A stretch of 64,000 bases of DNA from CAWVWD01 sp965662365. Lineage in GTDB: Bacteria; Bacteroidota; Bacteroidia; Chitinophagales; Saprospiraceae. The notes under the pieces are model-generated. The model made no database searches and was not told where the DNA came from. It saw only the letters and a list, made by a program, of their open reading frames with translations. The stretch spans positions 47,438-111,437 of the forward strand of contig CBFIHR010000004.1 in assembly GCA_965662365.1 (NCBI GenBank). Reading direction: 5' to 3'. Both the position numbers and the translations under genes were made by a program. Below, one piece after another: positions 41,192 to 50,197 of this stretch (within the stretch, counting starts at the first letter, position 1; each line of letters begins with the position of its first letter).

Positions 41192-42289
41192 TTAAGCTGG
41201 GACGGCTTCGTTTCTACCAAAGGCTTTCAAGACTCGCAAATGTGAACGGAAAGCACTGAAAAACGACTTTTGGTCGTGATAAGGTAAACCGAACTCGCTG
41301 GCTGTTTTCTTTACAATCTCTGAAATATCCTTATAGTGGACATGACAAATCGTAGGGAACAAGTGATGTTCTACCTGAAAGTTTAAGCCACCAATATACC
41401 AACCCAAAAGTTTGCTATTTCTTGCAAAATCTGCTGTTGTTTCTAATTGATGAATTGCCCAAGTATTATCCATTTTTCCGGAAAAAGTCGGCTCGTGATG
41501 TGTAGGCCCTTCGACAACATGTGCCAACTGAAAAACCATCGTCATAATCAATCCTAATACAGCGTGTAAGGTAAAGAAACCTAACAGCCATTGCCAAAAA
41601 GTAACCTCTAATAATAACAACGGCAAAACCACCATGTAACCAAAGTAAACGACTTTAGAGACGATTAGAATGATTAATTCTTTGTTAGGATTGAAGCCTA
41701 ATTTTTGTGTTAAACCTTCTCTATTATATTTTATTAATTGTGCAAAATCCTTTTTAGTGACCCAGCCAACTGTTGCTAAAGTGTATAAAAATACAGCATA
41801 AATATGTTGGTAACGATGGATTTTTAATAATTTTCCATGAGGTGACAAACGCAAGATTGGCTTATCTGCAATATCTTCATCTAACTCATAAATATTCGTG
41901 TAAGTATGATGTAGAAAGTTGTGCTGAACTTTCCATGTGAAAGAACTTCCGCCAACAACATTAATACTCAAACCGATAATCTCGTTCAGGGTTTTGTTTC
42001 GAGTATACGCACCGTGATTTGCATCGTGCATAACTGAAAAGCCAATTCCAGCAGCACCTAATCCCATAATTGCACACATAATCCACATGGCCCAAAGTGG
42101 CAACGTGTTACTCATAATTAAAAAATAAGGCACAAAATAAATAGCGAACATCGCAAAGGTTTTGATAACCATCGTGCTGTTTCCTGTACGTGCAATGTTT
42201 TTCGTTTCAAAGTAGTCATTGACCCTTTGTCGTAGCGTGTTAAAAAACTCCGCTTTCTCTTTAGCTTCAAACTTAACTATTGGTAACAT
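41192..42289 (-). CDS. Membrane fatty acid desaturase (acyl-lipid/acyl-CoA, front-end type)
   Basis: 365 aa. Di-iron membrane desaturase with three His boxes: HDANH (88-92), HNFLHH (123-128) and QVEHH (305-309, with the Q replacing the first His, typical of front-end, delta-5/6-like desaturases). Membrane pairs lie at about 45-85 and 205-250. No N-terminal cytochrome b5 domain, so electrons come from a separate donor. Start ATG gives MLPIVKFEAKEKAEFF, a typical opening. It introduces a double bond into membrane fatty acids; regiospecificity cannot be read from sequence. Confidence 0.88.
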   Translation of the reverse strand: MLPIVKFEAKEKAEFFNTLRQRVNDYFETKNIARTGNSTMVIKTFAMFAIYFVPYFLIMSNTLPLWAMWIMCAIMGLGAAGIGFSVMHDANHGAYTRNKTLNEIIGLSINVVGGSSFTWKVQHNFLHHTYTNIYELDEDIADKPILRLSPHGKLLKIHRYQHIYAVFLYTLATVGWVTKKDFAQLIKYNREGLTQKLGFNPNKELIILIVSKVVYFGYMVVLPLLLLEVTFWQWLLGFFTLHAVLGLIMTMVFQLAHVVEGPTHHEPTFSGKMDNTWAIHQLETTADFARNSKLLGWYIGGLNFQVEHHLFPTICHVHYKDISEIVKKTASEFGLPYHDQKSFFSAFRSHLRVLKAFGRNEAVPA

Positions 42290-42771
42290 AGTTTGTAATA
42301 ATTTAATGTAATATGAATGGTTATCAACGAGGATATCCTCATTGATACCTAATAATGTAATTTTGATAATTGTGATTTGGAATGAACGTCGGCTGAATAC
42401 GAAGAGGGTGTAATTGTTAAAATTTAAATTGTTTCTTATTGATAATCAGTATTAGTTGTTTGTAGTCACATTAACAACAATCAAAATTGTCAATAAATGT
42501 TTTAAGTATTTTTATTTAATATGATTGATAATCGTTAAAAACAAAATTAGTGATCTGTTATTTTTAACTTGTATCAAATTTAAAGCGGTATGGTCAAATA
42601 ATATTTAGAATCTATAAATTAGTATGATTTTTATGGTATAAAATTACAAAAATCATACTTTCTGTTTAAAAATTCATTGTTTTTTAACAAATGCACTTTA
42701 TTCTAAATGCTTCATAAAAGTACAAAAACCTATATTTATCCATTAAATTTGCGACTTAAAATTATCATAAA
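42290..42771. other. Divergent intergenic region, 482 bp
   Basis: Between the desaturase gene (minus) and a DUF6495-like gene (plus). Very AT-rich. A -7 candidate for the plus-strand gene lies at 42744-42751. No ORF or RNA gene is recognised. Confidence 0.5.
42744..42751 (+). promoter_or_regulatory. Candidate -7 element for the DUF6495-like gene
   Basis: TAAATTTG, an exact TAnnTTTG match 20 bp upstream of the ATG. No -33 TTTG at the expected distance. Confidence 0.4.
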
Positions 42772-43257
42772 ATGAAATATCGTAGATTAACATTAGAGGA
42801 ATTGAATGATATGGAAACGGAGTTTGTTCGTTTCTTGGTATCAAATACAGTGACGGCCGATGATTGGGAAAAAATCAAAAAAGAAAATCCTGAACGGGCG
42901 GAAGGATTGATTGAAATATTCAGTGATATTGTATTCGATAAGGTCTTAGAAAAGGTCAAGTACATTGAGCATCGCAGCCGATATGATATTAAGACGTTTC
43001 GTTGTTTGGAGGATAAAATTGAGCTGTTAGGTCTAAAAGTTAGCAGCGTTGCCGGTATCGATTTTACGCAAAGTCAAACCCTCGAAAATATGCTGGCTTA
43101 CTTAAAATATGCACCTGCAGGAAGTGTGCAAATGTATAGTGCCGAAAAAGCCTACAAGGATAATAATCCGAAAAAAGAGATTTTCTCAATGTTAGAAAAT
43201 GGCGGAGCAATCTCTGACGGGAAAATATTTGAGGCGTTGTTGACTTTGAAAAAGTAG
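42772..43257 (+). CDS. Conserved cytosolic protein, DUF6495-like
   Basis: 161 aa, soluble. The opening MKYRRLTLEELNDMETEFVRFL and the following TADDWEKIKKENPERAEGLIEIFSDIVFDKVL are, from memory, those of DUF6495, a Bacteroidota-specific family with no known function. The rest is mixed (EHRSRYDIKTFRCLEDKIELLGL, SAEKAYKDNNPKKEIFSML). No catalytic motif seen. It is monocistronic with a strong terminator. Confidence 0.65.
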   Translation: MKYRRLTLEELNDMETEFVRFLVSNTVTADDWEKIKKENPERAEGLIEIFSDIVFDKVLEKVKYIEHRSRYDIKTFRCLEDKIELLGLKVSSVAGIDFTQSQTLENMLAYLKYAPAGSVQMYSAEKAYKDNNPKKEIFSMLENGGAISDGKIFEALLTLKK

Positions 43258-43310
43258 TTTTGAAAAGAGCCTGTGACTCTGGCAGAGGTCAGCATCACGG
43301 TTGTTATATA

Positions 43311-43348
43311 AAAAAAGCCTTCTACGAATTATCGTAGAAGGCTTTTTT
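43311..43348. terminator. Bidirectional terminator
   Basis: A 17-bp perfect stem (43311-43327 with 43332-43348, core agccttctacga), 4-nt loop, A-run and T-run flanks, between convergent DUF6495-like and PpiD-like genes. Confidence 0.9.
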
Positions 43349-43366
43349 ATCTAAAAATCGAACAGC

Positions 43367-45517
43367 TTAGAAAAAGCGGTAACGATAATCATTGACTTCT
43401 GACTGTTCTAATAATGATTGATACAAACGACTTCTAACTTGTCCTTTAAGTGCATTAGAGGCCTGTTGTTTAGCAGAAGGTAAATCAGTCGGAGTAGTTG
43501 GCTCCGGCTTGAAAGTCACTTCGATCACATAAACAGCTGTGTTACCTGCAATCGGTGCCGATACTTCATTTATTTTAGTTGCTGAATGAAATATTTTACC
43601 GACTACTTTCGGTTCTTGACCCATACCAGGGACATTTGTTGTACCGAAACTTACTTGACTTGCTGTCTGAACTTGTGAGTTATTTGCGGTAGCGATAGCG
43701 TCTAAAGATTTTTCTTTTTTGATTTTTGCTTTAATCAATTCCGCTTTTTTACGATTTTTAATCGCTGTTTCTGCCTCTAAACGAATTGCTTCGTCATCTA
43801 AAGAGGCTAAGCCAGCTGCTGCAACAGATTGTAATCCAACTACGGCATATTTATCGATGTATAAATCTTCACCGGCATTTTCGAAAGTATAAACTTCACG
43901 AGAAGCATCGCCTTTATTTGCATCGTAACCCCATTTGATGATATCCCGAGCTGCTTGACCGTTACCGATTCCAATTAAACGATAATCGTTTTGTTTTGCT
44001 CCGATAGTCGTTGTTTGTACTTCGTATCCTTCTTTTTTAGCTTTAGCCTGCAAATCCTCTAAGTTCTTTAAAGAAGCTGCAAATTTAGAAGCATCACGCA
44101 AAACAGCTTTTTCCGTTTCTTGACTCGGTATAATACTTTCTTGAATATAAGCGACTTGATAGCCAGTCGTATTTGAGCTTGTATATTTGCGAGTTACTTC
44201 GATTAAGTGCAAACCAAATTGAGTTCCTACGATTTTATATTCTCCAACTTCACCTTCATAGAAAATGTAGTCATTAAATTGTTGAACCATTTGACCTGGA
44301 ACAACTGCCTCATAAAGACCACCTTTGTCTTTGCTACCAGGGTCTGTGCTGTATTGAGCCGCTAAAGAATCGAAATTTGCTCTACCTGCTTCTAATTCTA
44401 CAATCAAACTATCCAATAGTTTTCTTTCCTTTTGAGCGGTTTCGAATGCATTCGGGTCGTTTGCTTGTATACCACGTAAGATATGTCTTGCGTTGACCGA
44501 GTCAGGAACGATTTTTTTATCTAATAACTTAGCGATTTTATATTTGCTACCATCAATATAAGGCCCGATGATAGTTCCAGTAGCGATTTGCGTCAAGGTA
44601 TCTGCAACTTGAGGCGCTAATTCATCTTTTTTCACATAAGTTTCGCTGTAAATTCCATTGATGTTATTGGCAACAAATGAAGAATCATCGTCCGTATTTG
44701 CCCAATCCACAATTTGTCCTGCAAGTGATTGTTCAATTTTAGTAGAATCCTCTTTAGTCGGTTGTACATCAAATAAAACATAATTGAATTTACGAGTTTC
44801 CTCCGTAATTGTGAATTTACCGCTATTCTCTTTGATATAAGATTTCAACTCGCTGTCAGTTACTTTCACCTCTTTATCATCGATTGTTGCATAAGGAATA
44901 GATACAAAACGGAAGTCTGCTTTTTGAGTTTTCTCGTTATAATCCATCTCTGCCATCCAACTCGGTGTATAAATAGCGGCAGCAGCAATAGTATTAATTT
45001 TAGATTCTAATCGATCTAATTTAACTTGATCGACTAAACTATTCCAGCTTGCTAACTCTGCTCCGACAATTTGACCACCTTCTACTGCTTGACGAATACT
45101 CGCCAAACGTTGCATATCAACTTGACCGGTTTGAGGATCACCCAGTTGCTGACGAATCACAGGGCTTATCGTTTGCGGATTAGGCCCGTATAGTAACTCA
45201 GTCAATTCTTCTTCGCTAACTCCAAGCCCTAAAGCCGCTGCTTCTTTCTGAATGATTGCTTCTCTAACATAATACTGCCAAGTACCTTCTCTTACTGAAA
45301 AAGGGTCAGCTGTTGATTGTCCGTATAATTGCTCTTGTCTGCGTTGAAAGTCTGTAATAGAAATGTTCTTACCCGCAATTTCTCCAACTGTCGTAGAGTT
45401 ACCGAAAATATTGCTATTATTTCCGATCATATCCATTAATAGGAAACCTCCCATACCAAGACCAATGAAAACAATCAAAATCCAGCTTCTCGAACGAATC
45501 TCACCTATAAGTGCCAT
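43367..45517 (-). CDS. Periplasmic peptidyl-prolyl isomerase, PpiD/SurA type
   Basis: 716 aa. N-terminal membrane anchor at about 11-30 (SWILIVFIGLGMGGFLLMDM), then a SurA_N-like chaperone part (EIAGKNISITDFQRRQEQLYG), and a parvulin domain at about 335-440 (SVNARHILRGIQANDPNAF, ERKLLDSLIVELEAGRANFD, AAQYSTDPGSKDKGGLYEAVVPGQMVQQF). A second, divergent isomerase-like region follows. Anchored PpiD-type folding factor for outer-membrane and secreted proteins. Full length for the Bacteroidota form. Confidence 0.88.
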   Translation of the reverse strand: MALIGEIRSRSWILIVFIGLGMGGFLLMDMIGNNSNIFGNSTTVGEIAGKNISITDFQRRQEQLYGQSTADPFSVREGTWQYYVREAIIQKEAAALGLGVSEEELTELLYGPNPQTISPVIRQQLGDPQTGQVDMQRLASIRQAVEGGQIVGAELASWNSLVDQVKLDRLESKINTIAAAAIYTPSWMAEMDYNEKTQKADFRFVSIPYATIDDKEVKVTDSELKSYIKENSGKFTITEETRKFNYVLFDVQPTKEDSTKIEQSLAGQIVDWANTDDDSSFVANNINGIYSETYVKKDELAPQVADTLTQIATGTIIGPYIDGSKYKIAKLLDKKIVPDSVNARHILRGIQANDPNAFETAQKERKLLDSLIVELEAGRANFDSLAAQYSTDPGSKDKGGLYEAVVPGQMVQQFNDYIFYEGEVGEYKIVGTQFGLHLIEVTRKYTSSNTTGYQVAYIQESIIPSQETEKAVLRDASKFAASLKNLEDLQAKAKKEGYEVQTTTIGAKQNDYRLIGIGNGQAARDIIKWGYDANKGDASREVYTFENAGEDLYIDKYAVVGLQSVAAAGLASLDDEAIRLEAETAIKNRKKAELIKAKIKKEKSLDAIATANNSQVQTASQVSFGTTNVPGMGQEPKVVGKIFHSATKINEVSAPIAGNTAVYVIEVTFKPEPTTPTDLPSAKQQASNALKGQVRSRLYQSLLEQSEVNDYRYRFF

Positions 45518-45619
45518 TGTTGTATTAAACTTTTAGTAAAAATAAAATCGAACAGCCAACGAATTGCCGTTGTTATTCGTGTTGTTTAATGGTATTAATC
45601 CTTTATATTCCTTTTTAAT

Positions 45620-45655
45620 ACTGTAAAAGTCAGTTATTTTTTCGGATTTTTACAG
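45620..45655 (-). promoter_or_regulatory. Inverted repeat in the PpiD-like gene leader
   Basis: actgtaaaa (45620-45628) and ttttacagt (45647-45655), a 9-bp perfect stem about 100 bp upstream of the start codon. Operator or leader stem; role unknown. Confidence 0.4.
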
Positions 45656-45674
45656 TAAAATACCAAAAGGTTGG

Positions 45675-45682
45675 CAAAAATA
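45675..45682 (-). promoter_or_regulatory. Candidate -7 element for the PpiD-like gene
   Basis: Minus strand TATTTTTG matches TAnnTTTG; would give a leader of about 150 nt. Confidence 0.35.
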
Positions 45683-45870
45683 CTGTTTTTCTCCATTTTA
45701 TGGAAAAATGTTTTGTTCTTTATAATCTTTAACATTCAAAAGTATTTTTTAAGCTTAATATTTATTAAAATGATTCTGACAAACAGGCTAATTATTTATT
45801 AAAAATAAGCAAAAAAGTGTTTCTATTGCTAAATAATAACATTTATTTGATTACAAAATAAATCAAAAAC

Positions 45871-47226
45871 ATGATTAAGAATTTTACAACTTTATTACTA
45901 TTAATGATATTTTCATTGGTCGTAAATGCTCAAATTACCATCATCAATACCGATTTACCCGGAAATGGTGATACTTTGCGTTACAGTAATGTCGGTTTTG
46001 ATGGAACGATTGACTCTATCTACAGTCAGACTGGAGCGAACATGACTTGGGATTTTTCTTATTTGGAAGCAGATGGCCAAGATTTAGAGGAATACAAGCC
46101 GTCTTTACAAACCCCTTATGCAGGTTTCTTTTTTGGGGCAAACCGTTACGGAAAATTAGAAGCGGACAGCATCGGCTTTGGTCAGTTTCAATTTGAAGAT
46201 GTATATCGTTTTTATAAAAATACATCGACAAAATTTGAAATTGAAGGCGTCGGTCTGAAGTATTCAGGCTTTCCAATTCCGTCGTATTATTCGGATAATG
46301 ACGAAATTTATTTATTTCCATTAGATTATAATGATGTTGATAGTACAACATTCGATTACACGTTGAGTTTGTTAGCATTTGGGTCTTTAACAACAACTGG
46401 CTACCGTATCAATACGGTTGATGGTTGGGGACAAATCACGACACCTTACGGCACGTTTAATGCCTTGCGAGTGACGACGGATATTGTCTCTCGTGATTCG
46501 ATTTCATTTGGTTTGTTAAACTTCGGTTTTGACAATCATCAACGAGAAGTAAAATGGTTGGCGACAGGTCAAGGTTATCCTGTTTTTCAAGTAGCTGGTC
46601 CAGTGACTTTTGGCACTTTTATACCAAATGCGGTGACTTATCGGGACAGTTTCCGCACGACACCGATTTCTCCTTTAGCACCGACAGCGTCTTTTGAAGC
46701 TAACAATATTTTACCATTTACAACGGATACCGTCGAGTTTACCAGTAATTCGTTTTTGGCACAACACAACTGGTCATTTAATCCAAATACAGTGACTTAC
46801 GTCAATGGCACAAGTAGTACTTCTCAAAACCCTGATGTAACATTTGATGCAGCAGGCGTTTATGATGTCTCGCTTACCGTCACAAACTTTTTCGGAACAG
46901 ACGATACGACAACCTTAGATTATATCACGGTTTCGTGGCCTGTAAACACGATCAATTTGGTAGAAACCAACAACTTTCAACTCTATCCAAATCCGACTTC
47001 GGACGTATTGACTTTAGAATATATGCTTTCGCAAAATTCAGAGGTGAGCATTGCTTTACATGACATACAAGGTCGTCAGGTCGCTTTGTTACAATCAGAA
47101 AAACAAGGAACAGGAAACCAACAAGTGGTCTTTAATCTAAAAGATTATAATTTGTCAAATGGTGTATATTTTATCAAAATGACGATTGATGAAGAAACAC
47201 AATGGTTTAAAATAGTAGTTCAGTAG
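45871..47226 (+). CDS. T9SS type A secreted protein with PKD domain
   Basis: 451 aa. Signal peptide 1-20 (...SLVVNAQ). The N-terminal 265 residues are paralogous to the T9SS protein at 14896-16086, sharing the block VDGWGQITTPYGTFNALRV (about 189-207; VDAWGNLTTP... in the other). A PKD-like domain follows (about 270-355, TASFEANNILPFTTDTVEF, then DAAGVYDVSLTVTN). The T9SS type A sorting domain is at about 370-451 (FQLYPNPTSDVLTLEY, SNGVYFIKMTID). Exported through T9SS. No catalytic signature. It is closed by an inverted repeat shared with the convergent LptF/G gene. Confidence 0.82.
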   Translation: MIKNFTTLLLLMIFSLVVNAQITIINTDLPGNGDTLRYSNVGFDGTIDSIYSQTGANMTWDFSYLEADGQDLEEYKPSLQTPYAGFFFGANRYGKLEADSIGFGQFQFEDVYRFYKNTSTKFEIEGVGLKYSGFPIPSYYSDNDEIYLFPLDYNDVDSTTFDYTLSLLAFGSLTTTGYRINTVDGWGQITTPYGTFNALRVTTDIVSRDSISFGLLNFGFDNHQREVKWLATGQGYPVFQVAGPVTFGTFIPNAVTYRDSFRTTPISPLAPTASFEANNILPFTTDTVEFTSNSFLAQHNWSFNPNTVTYVNGTSSTSQNPDVTFDAAGVYDVSLTVTNFFGTDDTTTLDYITVSWPVNTINLVETNNFQLYPNPTSDVLTLEYMLSQNSEVSIALHDIQGRQVALLQSEKQGTGNQQVVFNLKDYNLSNGVYFIKMTIDEETQWFKIVVQ

Positions 47227-47236
47227 TTTTTAGTTC

Positions 47237-47290
47237 AGTAGTTTTAGTAGTTTCAACATCTTATTTTTTGTGGAAACTGCTAAAACTACT
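47237..47290. terminator. Bidirectional terminator / inverted word repeat
   Basis: An 18-bp stem with one mismatch (47237-47254 with 47273-47290; agtagttttagtagtttc type). The left side also reads as heptamers tagtttt, tagttca, gtagttt, tagtagt from about 47225. It lies between the T9SS gene and the convergent LptF/G gene. A T-run is in the loop. Confidence 0.7.
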
Positions 47291-47299
47291 TCAACAAGA

Positions 47300-48394
47300 C
47301 TATTGCTGTGCATTTCGTATCAAATAAATCACAACTCCGATAAATAGAATATTCGGAAGCCAAGCCCCCAAAAAAGGATGTAAGCCAGAATTGGTTGAAA
47401 GCGTAGCCGAAAAACGAGTCATCACGATAAATAACGCACCAATCACCGCACCTTTAGCCAAGTTCAAACCAACGCCGCCACGAATTTTGCGAGAAGCCAC
47501 CGCCATACCGATACAAGTCAAAATAATGATCGTAAAGGGGTCACTACTGCGTCGATGAACCTCGACTTTAAAGGACGTAAATGCTCGAACGCCTTTAGAT
47601 TCTTCTTTACGAATAAATTTCAAAAGGTCGGGCGTCGTCATGGTCGTTTTATAATTATCTCGTCGTATAAAATCTTTTGGGTGTAAATTAATAACGGTAT
47701 CTAATCGAGTGTGTCGTTCGAGGCGTTCATTCAGACCATCAAAGTGCCGAATACGAACATTTTCCATTTGCCAACTTTGGGTTTTCGTTTTCCATCGAGC
47801 CAAATCCGCCACCGTTTCGCTGATTAGCTGACCGCTGGAGTCAAACTGTTCTAATCCGAAACCATGTGCGACAGAATCTGATTTACTATTATATTTGACA
47901 TAAACTTTGGAGTATTCATCTAAGAATAAATGAATATGGTCATTTTTAGATTCTAAATCGATTTTAGAAACATATTTGTTCTCAAAAGTAACCTTTACAC
48001 GATTGGCATTTGGAATTAAAAAGTGATTACTCACCAAGTGAATCAACGCCAAAAAAGATGCGGCAATCAAGTAAGGTCGCATGATTCGTTTGAAACTCGC
48101 TCCGCTATTTAGAATAGATAAAATTTCTGAATTGGCAGCCAAACGAGAAGTGAAAAAGATAACGGCCAACAACGTAAACAAAGGCCAAAGCATCGCATTA
48201 ATCTGAGGGATAAAGTTGAGGTAATAATCAAAAATAATCTCATTAACTGGCACGTTCTCCTCCAAAAAGTCATCAATTCGCTCACTAAAATCAATCACCA
48301 TCGCCACCATCGTAAAGATAAGCACGGCAAAGAAAAACGTACTCAAAAACTTTTTGATAATGTATTTGTCAATCGTAGTTAGTAAATTTTTCAT
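47300..48394 (-). CDS. LptF/LptG family LPS export permease
   Basis: 364 aa. Six membrane helices (three N-terminal at about 15-115, three C-terminal at about 280-360) around a large periplasmic beta-jellyroll (about 130-265), the layout of LptF/LptG (YjgP/YjgQ). The N-terminal LLTTIDKYIIKKFLSTFFFAVLIFTMVAMVIDF and the SEILSILNSGASFKRIMRPY coupling-helix region are conserved. It pairs with a second such permease and LptB to extract LPS. F versus G cannot be assigned from this alone. It is not linked to lptD here (9 kb away). Confidence 0.88.
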   Translation of the reverse strand: MKNLLTTIDKYIIKKFLSTFFFAVLIFTMVAMVIDFSERIDDFLEENVPVNEIIFDYYLNFIPQINAMLWPLFTLLAVIFFTSRLAANSEILSILNSGASFKRIMRPYLIAASFLALIHLVSNHFLIPNANRVKVTFENKYVSKIDLESKNDHIHLFLDEYSKVYVKYNSKSDSVAHGFGLEQFDSSGQLISETVADLARWKTKTQSWQMENVRIRHFDGLNERLERHTRLDTVINLHPKDFIRRDNYKTTMTTPDLLKFIRKEESKGVRAFTSFKVEVHRRSSDPFTIIILTCIGMAVASRKIRGGVGLNLAKGAVIGALFIVMTRFSATLSTNSGLHPFLGAWLPNILFIGVVIYLIRNAQQ

Positions 48395-48417
48395 AGTTTA
48401 TCTTCAATGATTTTTCA

Positions 48418-48451
48418 CAAAAGTAAGATGTTTTTTAACAATCTTTCCAAA
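48418..48451 (-). promoter_or_regulatory. Promoter of the LptF/G gene
   Basis: Minus strand TTTG (48448-48451), 22-bp spacer, TACTTTTG (48418-48425), 24 bp before the ATG. Confidence 0.6.
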
Positions 48452-48599
48452 TCGACTTTGCTTTATCAATCTGCTAACGATTTTTAAGGCTTTGTTGTGA
48501 ATAATGAAATTGTTATTGGTAATTTAACATAAATAAATCCGTTTCGTCCCGTTATTTCCTTATTTTGAATATTATTTTTTTAATCAAAATCCATACATA

Positions 48600-49064
48600 A
48601 TGAAATACTTATTGAGTTTGTTTTTGGGGTGTTTGTTTGTGGTAGCTTGTAATTGTGATGAACCTTATTGTCCATATATTGAAGAAACAATAATAAATAT
48701 TAATTATAGTGACGATTTTAGCTTAGGTGATTTGCGAAGTTCAAAAGTCTTTATCGTTGATACTGTTCGTAATGTAGTGGTAGATTCTATGTTCATGATA
48801 CCTTCATGGAGTACCCATCGAAATACATCCATTGAGTATTACTATGAATTACCGAGTATGGATAATATATTCGTTTTAAACTTTAATGATTTTTCAGATA
48901 CAATACGAGATTTTTATTATGATACGAATCAAACGACTTATACTTGTAATTCTGGTTGTATCATACCTGATTACTCAACAATTGATTTGACAGAAATCAA
49001 TAATTTTTACTTTACGTATAATGGTGATACAATTCGTGATAAAACTGTTTTTATTGAAAAATAA
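48600..49064 (+). CDS. Tandem lipoprotein 1 of 3, unknown function
   Basis: 154 aa. Lipoprotein signal MKYLLSLFLGCLFVVAC (lipid Cys17) followed by NCDEPYCPY. The mature part is beta-rich and shares with the next gene a block FSDTIRDFYYDTNQTTYTCNSGC (DTI-DF-x-TT-x-C-x2-GC) and the C-terminal FYFTYNGDTIRDK. No named family. First of three tandem paralogues separated by 20-21 bp; probably one transcript. Confidence 0.7.
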   Translation: MKYLLSLFLGCLFVVACNCDEPYCPYIEETIININYSDDFSLGDLRSSKVFIVDTVRNVVVDSMFMIPSWSTHRNTSIEYYYELPSMDNIFVLNFNDFSDTIRDFYYDTNQTTYTCNSGCIIPDYSTIDLTEINNFYFTYNGDTIRDKTVFIEK

Positions 49065-49085
49065 TTTTAATTAAAATCCATCAAT

Positions 49086-49553
49086 ATGAAATACTTAATA
49101 TGTTTATTTTTGGGCTGTTTGTTTACTGTATCGTGTACTTGTGACGGGGAAGTTTATTGTGGTGAAGAGATTTACTCAAATTATATCACGTTTAGTGGAT
49201 TTAATAGAGGTGAAAGGGATAACTTAGTTTTGAAATTGCAGTCGATAGATAGCAATGAGGTGGTCGCCAATTTAGATATTGGAAGAGATATTTATGACAA
49301 AACTTATTATTTTGACCTTCCGTTTAGTCATTCTTATGATTTGAGAACACATTATTATGTGATTGAAAGTGGTAGTTTCACAGATACAATTGGAGATTTT
49401 TCTTTCGAGTTAGAAAACACTACTTTGAATTGTTCTGGCGGTTGTAATGGTAATTACTCAACAACGCAAGACTTTACAGTATATCAAGATTACTATTTTA
49501 TCTATCAAGGAGATACGATTAGAAATGAAGAACCCTTTACAATTCAGCATTAG
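49086..49553 (+). CDS. Tandem lipoprotein 2 of 3, unknown function
   Basis: 155 aa. Signal MKYLICLFLGCLFTVSC (lipid Cys17), then TCDGEVYCGE, matching the CxC-x5-7-C pattern of the first copy. Shared blocks FTDTIGDFSFELENTTLNCSGGC and YYFIYQGDTIRNE confirm paralogy. The DNA around the start (atgaaatacttaa) is nearly identical to copy 1, so duplication is fairly recent for the signal region and older for the mature part. No known function. Confidence 0.7.
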   Translation: MKYLICLFLGCLFTVSCTCDGEVYCGEEIYSNYITFSGFNRGERDNLVLKLQSIDSNEVVANLDIGRDIYDKTYYFDLPFSHSYDLRTHYYVIESGSFTDTIGDFSFELENTTLNCSGGCNGNYSTTQDFTVYQDYYFIYQGDTIRNEEPFTIQH

Positions 49554-49572
49554 GATTTAAAACCCTCAAACT

Positions 49573-50043
49573 ATGCGTTACTTAATTCTTACGATTTTAA
49601 TTTTAAATCTTGCGGCTTGTTGTAAGCGTGATTATGAATGTGTCATCTCTGAATCGTTATCTATATTCATAACTTATGATGAATCTTCTGTTAGTGGCTT
49701 TACAAAAGAGGAAATAGCAAACAGATATATTTTAGTTTTTAATAACGAGTCCCAAAAAGTGGTTGATACGATTCGAACACAAGGTTTTGATGATGAAATA
49801 GTAATTGATGAAGAATTATGGATGAATAGAGAAATGAAAAATCATTCTTACATAATTAGAATTGGCAATCTTTCCAAAGATATTGATAATATAGAATATC
49901 AATTTGATGAAAGTGTTCGAACTTGTAAAGAACCTTATTTCCCATACGAAATCAAGGAATTTAATTTTCAAGAATATGGAAGTTTAATTTTTGAGTATCA
50001 AGGAAAGAGAACTGACAAAACTTGGATAGAAGTTAAAAGATGA
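49573..50043 (+). CDS. Tandem lipoprotein 3 of 3, unknown function
   Basis: 156 aa. Signal MRYLILTILILNLAAC (lipid Cys16) followed by CKRDYECVI. More diverged than the other two, but keeps the size, the Cys pattern near the N-terminus, a Cys in VRTCKEPYFPY and the closing LIFEYQGKRTDKTWIE, which aligns with YFxYxGDTIRxxxxxI of copies 1 and 2. It lies 19 bp after copy 2. No known function. Confidence 0.68.
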   Translation: MRYLILTILILNLAACCKRDYECVISESLSIFITYDESSVSGFTKEEIANRYILVFNNESQKVVDTIRTQGFDDEIVIDEELWMNREMKNHSYIIRIGNLSKDIDNIEYQFDESVRTCKEPYFPYEIKEFNFQEYGSLIFEYQGKRTDKTWIEVKR

Positions 50044-50197
50044 ATAAATCTTTAAAACCAACATTTCCTAAAATTCCCTCCACACAATTGTTAATTATCC
50101 AACATAAAAAGCGAAATTTGTGCCTTTTAAAAGGGTTTCAGTTGGAAGGCATTTTTAAAATGCCTTCCAACTACGTCATAAAACGAACAAAAAAGCT

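Larger units (their letters stand above)
45518..45870. other. Divergent intergenic region, 353 bp
   Basis: Between the PpiD-like gene (minus) and a T9SS protein gene (plus). Holds an inverted repeat at 45620-45655 (actgtaaaa/ttttacagt) and a TATTTTTG -7 candidate on the minus strand at 45675-45682, which would make the inverted repeat part of the PpiD-like mRNA leader. Confidence 0.5.
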
